Origin: Minisyncoccota bacterium
GTDB taxonomy: Bacteria; Patescibacteriota; Minisyncoccia; Phycocordibacterales; UBA2100
Assembly (NCBI GenBank): GCA_018060545.1
Contig: JAGOVW010000006.1
Coordinates: 1 to 45,772 of the forward strand
Reading direction: 5' to 3'
DNA length: 45,772 nucleotides
Under the pieces are notes generated by a model. That model saw nothing but the letters and a program-made list of their open reading frames with translations, had not been told where the DNA came from and ran no database searches. Positions 15,436 to 23,585 of the stretch are shown here, piece by piece (position 1 is the first letter of the stretch; each line of letters begins with the position of its first letter). The translations under genes and the position numbers were made by a program.

Positions 15436-16425
15436 ATGAAATACGACTTTGTCGCCATAGGCGATGTAACGATGGATACGTTTATTGAGCTCAGCCAGGC
15501 ACACGTGGAAAAGCACGCAGGGGAGACAGACATCTGCATGCGCTTTGGAGACAAAATTCCTTTTGAGTCGGCAATCGTTATTCCAGGTGTCGGTAACGCC
15601 GGTAACGCTGCTGTTTCAGCGGCGCGCCTAGGAATCACCAGCGCGCTGGTGACCGACGTAGGCACCGACAATTGGGGCACCGAATGTATCGAGGCATGGA
15701 AGCAAGATAACGTGGCTACCGAGTACGCACGCCGCCACGAACAATTCCCGACACACCATCACTACGTACTGCGCTTCAAAGCAGAACGCACCATCCTCAT
15801 CAAACACCAACCATGGCCATATGCACTTCCTGCATTTGCGGAAGCACCAGCATGGCTCTACTTCACCTCCACCGGTGAACACGGCGAACCGTACCACCAC
15901 GAAATCGCCGAGTACGTAAAAGCACACCCAGAGACGAAACTTGGGTTCCAGCCAGGCACCTTCCAAATCAACCTCTCTGCCGATGGGCTCCTTGAGGACT
16001 TGTACGCCGTGAGCGAAATCGTATTCTGCAACAAAGAAGAGGCTCAGCGTATTTTGAAAACTGAATCCGACGACATTGTAGGACTCCTGAAAGGCATGCG
16101 CGCACTCGGTCCAAAGATTGCCGTGATAACCGACGGGCCAAAAGGCGCGTATGCGATGGATGCAAACGACGCGTGGTACATGCCTATATACCCGGACCCA
16201 GCTCCACCCGTCGATCGCACAGGCGCGGGTGACGCATTTGCCTCAACCATGGTTGCACTTATTGCCGCTGGCATGTCGGTTGCTGATGCACTTGCGCGTG
16301 CACCGATTAATTCCATGTCGGTGGTGCAGGAAATTGGCGCACAGAAAGGATTGCTGTCTCGTGAAAAATTGGAAGAGTGGCTTGCAAAAGCACCAGCAAC
16401 ATACAAAGCAGAAAAGATTGCATAA
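15436..16425 (+). CDS. PfkB/ribokinase-family sugar kinase
   Basis: ATP-dependent carbohydrate kinase of 329 aa. The N-terminal YDFVAIGDVTMDTFIEL, the glycine-rich PGVGNAGNAAVSAARLG (substrate site) and the C-terminal VDRTGAGDAFASTMVALIA (anion hole and catalytic Asp) are the PfkB family signatures. The sugar cannot be read from the sequence. Divergent pairing with fba makes fructose-6-phosphate (phosphofructokinase activity) a reasonable guess, which would supply the aldolase substrate; ribokinase or another sugar kinase remains possible. The ATG at 15436 lies 6 nt after the -10, so it is leaderless. The gene ends with an AT-rich hairpin and then a strong terminator. Confidence 0.88.
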   Translation: MKYDFVAIGDVTMDTFIELSQAHVEKHAGETDICMRFGDKIPFESAIVIPGVGNAGNAAVSAARLGITSALVTDVGTDNWGTECIEAWKQDNVATEYARRHEQFPTHHHYVLRFKAERTILIKHQPWPYALPAFAEAPAWLYFTSTGEHGEPYHHEIAEYVKAHPETKLGFQPGTFQINLSADGLLEDLYAVSEIVFCNKEEAQRILKTESDDIVGLLKGMRALGPKIAVITDGPKGAYAMDANDAWYMPIYPDPAPPVDRTGAGDAFASTMVALIAAGMSVADALARAPINSMSVVQEIGAQKGLLSREKLEEWLAKAPATYKAEKIA

Positions 16426-16429
16426 GGAC

Positions 16430-16450
16430 TATAAAGGACCAACCTTTATA
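16430..16450 (+). repeat. AT-rich hairpin after the PfkB gene, matched by one after fba
   Basis: TATAAAGG, loop ACCAA, CCTTTATA, beginning 4 nt after the stop codon. It is the inverted counterpart of 14504-14524. Confidence 0.75.
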
Positions 16451-16456
16451 AAAGGT

Positions 16457-16489
16457 GCCGCCGCAGCTAAAGCTGCGGCGGCATTTTTT
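16457..16489 (+). terminator. Terminator of the PfkB-family kinase gene
   Basis: A 12-bp perfect stem GCCGCCGCAGCT/AGCTGCGGCGGC (16457-16468/16471-16482) is followed by ATTTTTT. Confidence 0.92.
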
Positions 16490-16502
16490 GTGGCGAAGGA
16501 AG

Positions 16503-17141
16503 CTAGTTCGCGTCACTCGAGCAAAAGAACTCAGCGCCCGAAGGAGTTTTGAAGCGCAGAGTCGGGTGTGACTCGCGCTTCATAGCTTCGTAGTCGGTAC
16601 CGGCCGTGTTCGCAGGCCAAACTCGGTTTACCCGATAGGCACAGGAGCGCACACGCTTGGCCAAAGCCTGCACATCAGGTGCCATGGTTGCCTCAACTTT
16701 CGCCAAGACTTCCACTACACGCGGATCGTTGTACAGAGCCTGGTCGCTCTTGTACGCCAACTCCACCACGTGTCGTGCCCACCCCAGGCGACTCTTCTGT
16801 TCGGAGAGCCATATTTTGCCGAAGATGAACTGCACGTAGCGCACAGACGATGCGGCACCTTGCGAAGGTGCACGCAAGAGCGTGTACTGGCTCAAGAGCA
16901 CACACGGCTCACTACTTGCTCGACGGATTGCTCCCACGAGAAATAGCATGTCGTATGGCTGTGCCGCACCTTCATACACTTCCGCAACCGCGCAATCACG
17001 CTCAGCTTCGGAGAGCTGTTGAATCGGTGGCGGCGCAACAGGTGCGAGAGGCTTGAGCCACCCCTCATACCACGCAATCGGAAGCCCAACCGCAACCACA
17101 ACCGTCAAAAGCGTGAGTAGCCGTTTGAAAACGTCTACCAT
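16503..17141 (-). CDS. Membrane-anchored exported protein, unknown
   Basis: A 212-aa protein with an N-terminal transmembrane anchor (LLTLLTVVVAVGLPIAWYEG), a short Pro-rich linker (PLAPVAPPPIQQ) and a mostly helical exported domain. It has four cysteines outside the membrane (ERDCAVAEV, SEPCVLL, RSCAYRV, FFCSSD), which could form two disulfides. No family recognised. It has a consensus-like promoter (17173-17201) and an AAAGGGA Shine-Dalgarno site, so it belongs to the minority class with classical initiation signals. Confidence 0.75.
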   Translation of the reverse strand: MVDVFKRLLTLLTVVVAVGLPIAWYEGWLKPLAPVAPPPIQQLSEAERDCAVAEVYEGAAQPYDMLFLVGAIRRASSEPCVLLSQYTLLRAPSQGAASSVRYVQFIFGKIWLSEQKSRLGWARHVVELAYKSDQALYNDPRVVEVLAKVEATMAPDVQALAKRVRSCAYRVNRVWPANTAGTDYEAMKRESHPTLRFKTPSGAEFFCSSDAN

Positions 17142-17172
17142 GAGGTCCCTTTCCTGTTGTTACTCCTTTTCT

Positions 17173-17201
17173 ATTATATCACAAATACTTCAATTGTCCA
17201 A
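17173..17201 (-). promoter_or_regulatory. Sigma70 promoter of the 16503-17141 gene
   Basis: Minus-strand TTGGAC (17196-17201), exactly 17 nt spacer, TATAAT (17173-17178). It lies just downstream of the transketolase stop. Confidence 0.82.
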
Positions 17202-17203
17202 CA

Positions 17204-18193
17204 CTACTTTCGCCCTGCCACTTTCTTGGCTGCGGCCACGATGTGCGAGACGCCCATGCCGTATTCTTCAATCAATTCAAGGGGTTTTCCGCTCTGCCCG
17301 AACCTGTCTTGCACCCCAATAAATTCCATGGGGACCGGGTTTGTTTTCATTAAGACCTCAGCGATAGCTGATCCCAACCCACCTGCAATCTGGTGCTCTT
17401 CGATTGAAACCACCGCACCGCACTCTTTTGCCAGCGTACTCACCTTCTCTGCATCAATCGGTTTAATCGTGTGTATGTTCAAAACAACGCTGGTTATTCC
17501 CTCTGTCGCTAACTCCTGCGCAGCCTTGAGTGCGTTGTGAAGAAGTGGCCCGCATCCCATGAGTGCCACCTGCGGAGCATTTCCTCGCCATAGCTCATAC
17601 GCTTTCCCTATTTCAAATGGCGTCATGTCGGTCGTCATGATAGGTGTCTTTTCACGAGCCAGTCGCAGGTACGTTGGTTTGCCATTTTGTGCCAGTGCGA
17701 GCGTTGCTTTTTTTGCTTCCACACTGTCGCACGGTGATATCACTACCATGCGAGGAATCACACGGGTAATAGCAATATCTTCAACGGCTTGATGTGTACC
17801 GCCATCCGGGCCCACTGAAATACCTGCATGCGAACCAATCACTTTCACTGGCCGGTCGTTGTAGCACATGGTAGTGCGAATTTGCTCCCAATTTCTGCCA
17901 GGACTAAACATCGCGTACGAGGTGATGAATGGAATTTTGCCCATCGCAGCCATGCCGGAAGCTGCTGCCGCAAGATTTTGCTCGGCAACGCCAATTTGCA
18001 CAAAGCGATTAGGAAACCATTTTGCAAAGGCTTCCATGCGCGTACTTTCGGTAAGATCGGCGCAAAGGCCCACAATACGCTCATCAGCTTTTGCAGCTTC
18101 TACCAAACCGTCACCAAACCCATTTCTAAGTGGCACCTGTTCGACGTCAGCATCAAACACTTTTGTATTAAGCTGTAGTTGGTTGTTGAGCAT
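17204..18193 (-). CDS. tktB: Transketolase, C-terminal subunit
   Basis: Second half of a split transketolase, carrying the pyrimidine-binding and C-terminal domains. NGFGDGLVEAAKADERIVGLCADLTEST, QIGVAEQNLAAAASGMAAMG (the Glu that activates thiamine diphosphate), FITSYAMF, and HAGISVGPDGGTHQAVEDIA follow the family pattern. 329 aa. With the N-terminal subunit it would transfer two-carbon ketol units between sugar phosphates. It starts 1 nt after the stop of the upstream subunit gene, so the two are translated from one message. Transketolase is preferred over DXP synthase from the motif order and from the pentose-phosphate genes around it. Confidence 0.92.
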   Translation of the reverse strand: MLNNQLQLNTKVFDADVEQVPLRNGFGDGLVEAAKADERIVGLCADLTESTRMEAFAKWFPNRFVQIGVAEQNLAAAASGMAAMGKIPFITSYAMFSPGRNWEQIRTTMCYNDRPVKVIGSHAGISVGPDGGTHQAVEDIAITRVIPRMVVISPCDSVEAKKATLALAQNGKPTYLRLAREKTPIMTTDMTPFEIGKAYELWRGNAPQVALMGCGPLLHNALKAAQELATEGITSVVLNIHTIKPIDAEKVSTLAKECGAVVSIEEHQIAGGLGSAIAEVLMKTNPVPMEFIGVQDRFGQSGKPLELIEEYGMGVSHIVAAAKKVAGRK

Positions 18194-18194
18194 A

Positions 18195-19052
18195 TTACTG
18201 GTGTTCGCTCGTTATTTTCCCTCCCAGAGACCGCAGCGCCTTTACTGCGCGCGCTCCTTCTTCCTTACTCGGCGGCTTCCCATGCCAATGGAAATCGCAC
18301 TCGAACTCGGGGACACCTTTCCCTGGAATCGTGCGAGCAATAATCATTGATGGCTGATTCTTTGCCTCCTTCGCTGTTTGTATTGCCCGTGCGAGCGCGC
18401 GAAAATCATGTCCGTCTACTTCCTGCACATGCCAGTTAAACGCTTTCCATTTATCACGCAGAGGTTCGAGCGGCATAATGTCACTCGTGAGCCCGTCAAT
18501 CTGGATGTTGTTCCTATCAACAATGGCAATCAAGTTCCCCACTTTTTCTCGCGCAGCGAGTAAGCCCGCTTCCCAGATAATACCCGAGTCGTGTTCCCCA
18601 TCAGAAATCATGGCGTATACGAACCTGTCCTCCACCTTGTCACGCCTATCTGCAATCGCCATCCCCACTGCCTGAGCAAAGCCAGAGCCCAATGGCCCCG
18701 AGCTTACCTCGATACCAGGAAGGTACTCGCGATGTGGGTGCCCTTGTAGGCGCGTATGCAGCTTGCGCAACGTCTTTATTTCTTCCATCGGAAAGTAGCC
18801 GCTATGTGCCATCACCGCGTACTGCACCGGGCAAATGTGGCCGTTACTCAACACCACGCGGTCGCGATCTGGCCACTCCGGCTTCTTTGGGTCGTGCTTG
18901 AGCACATGGAAAAAAAGAAGTGAGAAAATATCTGCCATGCCCAAGGGGCCCGCCGTATGTCCAGAACCCGCTTCTACGAGCATCTCAATTATCGTCTCGC
19001 GAACTTTCTCAGCTTTCTCTGTGAGTGATTGTACTTCTTGGTCACTTAGCAT
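18195..19052 (-). CDS. tktA: Transketolase, N-terminal subunit
   Basis: Thiamine-diphosphate-binding half of the split transketolase. SGHTAGPLGMADIF, LSNGHICPVQYAVMA, QGHPHREYLPGIEVSSGPLGSGFAQAVGMA and the cofactor motif SDGEHDSGIIWEAGLLAAREKVGNLIAIVDRNN are clear. 285 aa from the ATG at 19052. That start is preferred over the upstream ATG at 19073 because a minus-strand TAACAT (19060-19065) ends 7 nt before it. That element also overlaps the stop codon of the preceding PPC gene, so tkt may have its own internal promoter within the carbon operon. Confidence 0.93.
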   Translation of the reverse strand: MLSDQEVQSLTEKAEKVRETIIEMLVEAGSGHTAGPLGMADIFSLLFFHVLKHDPKKPEWPDRDRVVLSNGHICPVQYAVMAHSGYFPMEEIKTLRKLHTRLQGHPHREYLPGIEVSSGPLGSGFAQAVGMAIADRRDKVEDRFVYAMISDGEHDSGIIWEAGLLAAREKVGNLIAIVDRNNIQIDGLTSDIMPLEPLRDKWKAFNWHVQEVDGHDFRALARAIQTAKEAKNQPSMIIARTIPGKGVPEFECDFHWHGKPPSKEEGARAVKALRSLGGKITSEHQ

Positions 19053-19062
19053 AGGGCAAATG

Positions 19063-19488
19063 TTAGGGCTCAATCAGCTTTAATCCGATTGTATCATCCA
19101 AAGTGCGCGTCATTACCTGTGCGTATGTGGTGATGGTTACTTCTAAAGTAACGCCAACCACACCGCCGAAAAGATGCCCGCCCACCGTCTCATTTTTCTC
19201 ATTGCTAATTACCACGTGCGCATGAATGAAGGGAGACCCATCAACAACAGCTACGTTTCCTGAAAGCGAGCACACTTCCCATATTCCTGAGTACACGGTA
19301 TTGATGTATTTTTTTTCCTGCAGTAGATATGCACCCACCGAGGCATTTTCTGCAGCGCCGATTGCCACGATATGTGCGCTGCCAATATGCTTTTCCGCAC
19401 AGAAAGAAGTAAGTGTTGCGAGAATATCTTCGCCACGCTCAAGACGCAGGTGGTACACAGCTTCCATTGTTGCCTCACGCGATTTCAT
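19063..19488 (-). CDS. PPC (DUF296) domain protein
   Basis: A 141-aa protein matching the stand-alone bacterial PPC/DUF296 domain, known to form trimers. Key features are IGSAHIVAIGAAENASVGAY, GSPFIHAHVVISNEK (His residues of the putative metal site) and GGHLFGGVVGVTLEVTI. The function of bacterial members is not established; in plants the domain accompanies AT-hook DNA-binding proteins, but no AT-hook is present here. It lies in the carbon operon between rpe and tkt with an 8-nt gap from rpe, hinting at a metabolic or regulatory link. Confidence 0.85.
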   Translation of the reverse strand: MKSREATMEAVYHLRLERGEDILATLTSFCAEKHIGSAHIVAIGAAENASVGAYLLQEKKYINTVYSGIWEVCSLSGNVAVVDGSPFIHAHVVISNEKNETVGGHLFGGVVGVTLEVTITTYAQVMTRTLDDTIGLKLIEP

Positions 19489-19496
19489 ATAAAACG

Positions 19497-20138
19497 TCAG
19501 GCCTGTGCCGCTATAAATTTTTTAAACGCAACAAGGGGGTCCGGCTGCTTTACAATGGCCGAACCTACGACGAGCCTATCTGCCCCAGCCTCTTTGAGCG
19601 CAACGACCCGCTCCGGCGTAATGCCGCCATCAACTGATATCGGAAGGGTATGCAGCGCACGCGCTTCATGAATGCGCTCGAGCACACGTTCATCGAATGC
19701 TCTGCCTTGAGCCCCTATGGACCCAATGCTCATCAACTGCACAAAGTCGATATGTGGAACAAGAGCGCTGAGAACCGAAAGCGGTGTTTCAATGAGAAGT
19801 GCGATACCTACCTCAGCTCCCTGCAAGTGCGTCATGTGTACGAGTTCTTCAATCTCGTGCACTTCCGAAAACGCCTCAAACTGGAAAATGACGCGTGTTA
19901 CTCCAATCCCAAGAAAATGGGTGAGCAGTCTTCCTTTATCCACCTCCATAATGTGCGCCTCATAGGACACATCATTCGTGAGCATGTCCCGAGTAGGCAG
20001 AAACTCGCCACCTTGCTGCCCACCATAACGCCTGCCCACATAGTCGATGTGGATCATCAGCGGGCGGGCACTAATAACATCCGCAACCGCGCGCACATCA
20101 CGCGCGGTATGAGGAATCACCGCAGGAATGATTTCCAT
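19497..20138 (-). CDS. rpe: Ribulose-phosphate 3-epimerase family protein
   Basis: TIM-barrel enzyme, 213 aa, expected to interconvert ribulose-5-phosphate and xylulose-5-phosphate. The metal-ligand pattern of the family can be followed: MIHIDYVG (His, Asp), YEAHIMEVD (His) and ISVDGGITPERV (Asp), with the phosphate loop at GADRLVVGSAIVK. It is divergent: the usual MDG after the first Asp is replaced, and the active-site loop reads SIGSIGAQGRAFDERVLERI instead of the common PGFGGQ. Its place between rpiB and transketolase supports the assignment. It starts 2 nt after the pilin-like gene. Confidence 0.8.
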   Translation of the reverse strand: MEIIPAVIPHTARDVRAVADVISARPLMIHIDYVGRRYGGQQGGEFLPTRDMLTNDVSYEAHIMEVDKGRLLTHFLGIGVTRVIFQFEAFSEVHEIEELVHMTHLQGAEVGIALLIETPLSVLSALVPHIDFVQLMSIGSIGAQGRAFDERVLERIHEARALHTLPISVDGGITPERVVALKEAGADRLVVGSAIVKQPDPLVAFKKFIAAQA

Positions 20139-20140
20139 TG

Positions 20141-20698
20141 TTAGTTACGCGCATTGCACACGGTCGATCCTGTTGAGTACCAGAGTTCTGAAGTCCCTGT
20201 ATTCGCACAGTAGGAAGGCTGCTCACCCACCTCGTAGTACTGGCCATTCGTTGAGTACGACGTCCACCCATTATCATTCGTTGCTTTCGCGTAGTTGTCT
20301 GGGTGCTCCATGCGCGCCATAAGGCCGTATGTTTGATAGTTGTCACCAGAGTCAGCATCGTAGTAGTAGCGATAGTTGGTTTGCAGACCGAGAGGGTCGA
20401 TTGGCAGCCTCGTCATGTATGGAGCGAGTGCCGTTTCGAGGGTTCCCCAGTTTACACCACCAGCAACACTACTCGTGTATGCCGTTGATCCTGTGCCGAT
20501 CGAGGGGTAGCGGTAGTTGTCGGCATAATACAATTCCAGCGCCTTCTTGATTTCCGAGAGGTCAGCGAGTCGCTTGGTATCACGGGCCTTGATGCGACCG
20601 CCACCAATAGTGGTCATGATTACGCTTGAAAGTAGGCCAATGATGGCAACAACTACCAAAAGCTCGATGAGTGTAAAACCTTTTTGAGATGATTTCAT
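20141..20698 (-). CDS. Type IV pilin-like / GspG-like pseudopilin
   Basis: A 185-aa prepilin. KSSQKGFTLIELLVVVAIIGLLSSVIM is a textbook class III signal: cleavage after Gly, methylated Phe, and Glu at position 5 of the mature chain. The following SEIKKALELYYADNYRYPS and LPIDPLG resemble the GspG-type pseudopilins. The C-terminal part is Tyr/Asn/Gly-rich with two cysteines (SYCANTG, TVCNARN), probably a disulfide-closed loop as in pilins. It would be processed by a prepilin peptidase not in this window. Its position within a carbon-metabolism operon is unexpected. Confidence 0.9.
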   Translation of the reverse strand: MKSSQKGFTLIELLVVVAIIGLLSSVIMTTIGGGRIKARDTKRLADLSEIKKALELYYADNYRYPSIGTGSTAYTSSVAGGVNWGTLETALAPYMTRLPIDPLGLQTNYRYYYDADSGDNYQTYGLMARMEHPDNYAKATNDNGWTSYSTNGQYYEVGEQPSYCANTGTSELWYSTGSTVCNARN

Positions 20699-20701
20699 AC
20701 G

Positions 20702-20914
20702 CTATATCAATTCTTCAGGAAGCGGCTCTCCATTTGGTAGCGGCAGCGGTGCCTGCCCCGTGGTGGATGGCCAGAGCACCCACGCACCCAAGAGCGCGAG
20801 AACAGCGATGATAAGCAATACTTTCCCAGAATCGGCTTCACTTTTCGCAAGGCCATACTTCACCACGAGCGCCGCCGGGGAAAACTTTGATTTTGAAGTG
20901 TTGTTTTTAGGCAT
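20702..20914 (-). CDS. Small single-pass membrane protein
   Basis: A 70-aa protein: basic N-terminus (MPKNNTSKSKFSPAALVVKYG), one transmembrane helix (GKVLLIIAVLALLGAWVLW) and a Pro-rich acidic tail (PLPLPNGEPLPEELI). It lies between rpiB (12-nt gap) and the pilin-like gene (3-nt gap), so it is co-transcribed with both and may accompany the pilin. Family not recognised. Confidence 0.7.
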   Translation of the reverse strand: MPKNNTSKSKFSPAALVVKYGLAKSEADSGKVLLIIAVLALLGAWVLWPSTTGQAPLPLPNGEPLPEELI

Positions 20915-20926
20915 ATATACATTCTC

Positions 20927-21412
20927 TCACGCGCCGTTAACCTGTTCATCGATATCCACAACGCGGCGCCGATGTCGCTCTTCACCAGAAAAGGGACTTT
21001 TGAGCCATCGTGCAATGGCCTCCTTTGCTATTTCAAGGGTTACGAATCGTGCACCAATTGAGAGTGCGTTTGCGTCATTATGTGCGCGTGTCGACTCCAG
21101 AAGGCCTAGGCTTACACCGCCCGCGTCCACCTGGCTACCCGTCGCTCCGTAGAAAACCGCCGCGCGCACGCGCGGAAATCGATTTGCCACCATTGCCTCC
21201 CCTTGCCCTGACGCACCGAATAGAATGGCACGATCATCGTCGTTGAGGGCAAGCACCTGTGCAGCACGCGCAATGATACCTGGGTAGTCGTCTTCTGGGT
21301 CAAACGTATTGGCCCCATGATCTTCCACATCAAACCCTGAGGCAAGCAGGAACTCTTTCACTTCCTCTTTCATCTGAAAGCCAGCGTGATCCGCAGCTAG
21401 GTGAACCCGCAT
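20927..21412 (-). CDS. rpiB: Ribose-5-phosphate isomerase B family
   Basis: Interconverts ribose-5-phosphate and ribulose-5-phosphate. MRVHLAADHAGFQMKEEV is the typical start, followed by DYPGIIARAAQ, ASGQGEAMVANRFPRVRAAV and STRAHNDANALSIGAR. Where E. coli RpiB has the catalytic Cys (CGTGIG), this protein has FGASGQGE, like the mycobacterial type, in which a Glu acts as the base. 161 aa is normal. The gene starts 3 nt after the gap stop codon. Confidence 0.9.
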   Translation of the reverse strand: MRVHLAADHAGFQMKEEVKEFLLASGFDVEDHGANTFDPEDDYPGIIARAAQVLALNDDDRAILFGASGQGEAMVANRFPRVRAAVFYGATGSQVDAGGVSLGLLESTRAHNDANALSIGARFVTLEIAKEAIARWLKSPFSGEERHRRRVVDIDEQVNGA

Positions 21413-21415
21413 AGC

Positions 21416-22435
21416 CTAAAGGTGCGTGCCAGCCTTAAGCACATGCCTCACTAATGTGTACACGTACCCCATCTCATTGTCGTACCATGCCATTACCTTT
21501 ACCAGGTTTCCTGCCACGACGCGTGTCATGGTCAGGTCGGCAATGGATCCATACGGTTCTCCTACAATGTCATGTGATACAAGCTCTTCGTCAGTTGCCG
21601 TAAAAATCCCCTGCCATCGCTCCTCTGATGCAGCTTTGCGCAGCGCATCATTTACCTCTTCCACCGTTGTGTCTCTTTTCGCAATAAAGGTAACATCGGC
21701 CAGAGAGCCAGCAGGTGTGGGCACGCGCACCGAAATCCCGTCAAACTTACCAGCGAGCGATTCGTACGCTTGTGTCACAGCAACGGCGGCACCGGTTGAT
21801 GAGGGAATCATGTTGAGAGCCGCCGCACGGCCTTCACGTGGACCTTTTTTTGAAGGCCCATCCACAATTGCTTGTGTTGCGGTGTACGAGTGCGTAGTGT
21901 TCAAGACCGCTTTTTCAATGCCGATTGCAGCATCAAGTATGGCAATCAGTGGTGAACTTGCGTTCGTGGTGCACGATGCGTTCGAGCTAATCGCACACGT
22001 TGCAAGCTTTTCTTCATTCACACCCATCAAGACGGTCTCACCACGAACCCCTACGTCCTCCCCTCCTTTTGCGGGAGCCGAAATAACGACGCGCTTGGCC
22101 CCTGCATCCAAGTGTGCCTTCGCTTTACCGTAATCCGTGAACAACCCTGTTGATTCAACGATAATATCGGCACCAAGAGTACCCCACGGAAGTGCTGCAG
22201 GATCTTTTTCTTTTGAAATAGGTATTTTCTTACCGTCTACCACAAGCGCATCACCCTCTGCAGAAACCGAGAACGGTGCCTTGCCGTATACCGAGTCGTA
22301 CTTCAGGAGATACGCGAGATTTTCTGCATCCCCCAAGTCGTTTATACCTACTATCTCGATACCACCCACCGCGTGCGCTGCTCTCAAGAAACCTCTGCCA
22401 ATGCGTCCAAATCCATTTATGCCAACTCGTACCAT
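21416..22435 (-). CDS. gap: Glyceraldehyde-3-phosphate dehydrogenase
   Basis: NAD-dependent phosphorylating GAPDH of glycolysis, 339 aa. VRVGINGFGRIGRGFLRAA is the Rossmann start, SNASCTTNASSPLI holds the catalytic Cys, THSYTATQAIVDGP follows, and WYDNEMGYVYTLVRHV is the C-terminal signature. It is the first gene of an operon that continues gap-rpiB-70 aa protein-pilin-rpe-PPC-tkt-tkt with gaps of 12 nt or less up to tkt. A minus-strand CATTAT about 20 nt upstream is a possible -10. Confidence 0.97.
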   Translation of the reverse strand: MVRVGINGFGRIGRGFLRAAHAVGGIEIVGINDLGDAENLAYLLKYDSVYGKAPFSVSAEGDALVVDGKKIPISKEKDPAALPWGTLGADIIVESTGLFTDYGKAKAHLDAGAKRVVISAPAKGGEDVGVRGETVLMGVNEEKLATCAISSNASCTTNASSPLIAILDAAIGIEKAVLNTTHSYTATQAIVDGPSKKGPREGRAAALNMIPSSTGAAVAVTQAYESLAGKFDGISVRVPTPAGSLADVTFIAKRDTTVEEVNDALRKAASEERWQGIFTATDEELVSHDIVGEPYGSIADLTMTRVVAGNLVKVMAWYDNEMGYVYTLVRHVLKAGTHL

Positions 22436-22466
22436 AACTGATTGCTGCTAGCTGAATAATGACACC

Positions 22467-23516
22467 TCATTCTACCTGCTCCGTCGGCGCACTTTCCTCC
22501 ACCGGGTCTGTTGGCGGTGGAACAAGTGGAGTCTCTGGAGAAGATTCTGGTGGAGTAGGTGAAGGAATTGGCTCGCTCTCAGCGACGGTTGGCTCACCTG
22601 CTGTTTCCACAATGGGTTCAGGCTCAGGTATCACCACCGGGTTCGGATCAAACACGACTACCACTCGCTCAGCACGGCCAGTCCGACCGGTATCGTCCGT
22701 TGACTCATATCTGATTGTTGTCGTACCAACCACCGTGGTATCGATATTGACTGAGGTGACCGGATTATCATTTACAAACATATGAATCGAAAACTCACGC
22801 CCTGAGCTGTGGGTCGCAAGAACACCGAGATCCACGTACGACGACTTGAGCGGTAGCCGCGCTGGATTGTTCCCGAGCACTTGCAACTGTGGTGCACCAG
22901 CGTCGCTTGGTGATGTGCCCCCGCCGCTCGGTACATCAGTGAATGCACCAGCAACCTGCCCTTCGGTTGGATTCTGAGGTGCAACAACGACCGGTACATA
23001 GCCAGGAAGAGTTTCTGTAGAATCGTCGAGGAATTTACCGACTAGACCCCCGTACGTTGTCGCAACCACTTTCTGCGATACCTGTCTCTGCTCGATTGCC
23101 TGCACTTCGCGCAAGTAGTCCATTTGCCGCGCGACCACCTGCTTCAACTGTTCAGTGACATAGACTCCTAGATCCGTATATTCTCCCAGCAATGCTTTGC
23201 TCACTTCCATCTGCTTACTCAGGACGACGTCTTGCCACACCGCATCAACCACATCGATGGTCGTGAGAGTGTAGGAAACGTAGTAGGTTTCAGCATCTTC
23301 AGTAACGGCAGTAATCTCTGCACGAGGTGTAAACGCATCCAGATTTTTGCCCGTGAGGTACGTGTTGTCCACGGCAACGACCGCGTCCGTACTGTTGTAG
23401 ACCGCCTGCTGCACCTCTTCACTTGCTGCAAAAGCAGCTCCCGCAGAGAGCAATACAATCGAAAGCGCAATCGGAACCGCGTTGTTGTAGGTCAAAAAAT
23501 GGAGAAAACGACTCAT
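22467..23516 (-). CDS. Secreted protein with Ig-like (DUF5011-type) domain and Pro/Glu-rich tail
   Basis: A 349-aa exported protein. A signal peptide (AVPIALSIVLLSAGAAFAASE) is followed by a helical domain (about 35-165), a linker, one Ig-like bacterial surface domain (about 205-285; LPLKSSYVDLGVLATHSSG, VVGTTTIRYESTDDTGR) and a long Pro/Glu/Ser tail that probably acts as a spacer at the cell surface. No sortase motif is visible. A minus-strand GATAAT (23523-23528) ends 6 nt before the ATG, so the mRNA should be leaderless. Role unknown; likely adhesion or surface-layer related. Confidence 0.82.
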   Translation of the reverse strand: MSRFLHFLTYNNAVPIALSIVLLSAGAAFAASEEVQQAVYNSTDAVVAVDNTYLTGKNLDAFTPRAEITAVTEDAETYYVSYTLTTIDVVDAVWQDVVLSKQMEVSKALLGEYTDLGVYVTEQLKQVVARQMDYLREVQAIEQRQVSQKVVATTYGGLVGKFLDDSTETLPGYVPVVVAPQNPTEGQVAGAFTDVPSGGGTSPSDAGAPQLQVLGNNPARLPLKSSYVDLGVLATHSSGREFSIHMFVNDNPVTSVNIDTTVVGTTTIRYESTDDTGRTGRAERVVVVFDPNPVVIPEPEPIVETAGEPTVAESEPIPSPTPPESSPETPLVPPPTDPVEESAPTEQVE

Positions 23517-23585
23517 GAGGCCATTATCCTATATAAAGGAGGCCCGCGCTTGCCACCTATCCACAACCGGTGCTGACATTGAAAA

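Noticed and set aside
14504-16450. IS element with terminal inverted repeats
   Set aside because: The inverted hairpins surround two metabolic genes; no transposase or target duplication is seen.
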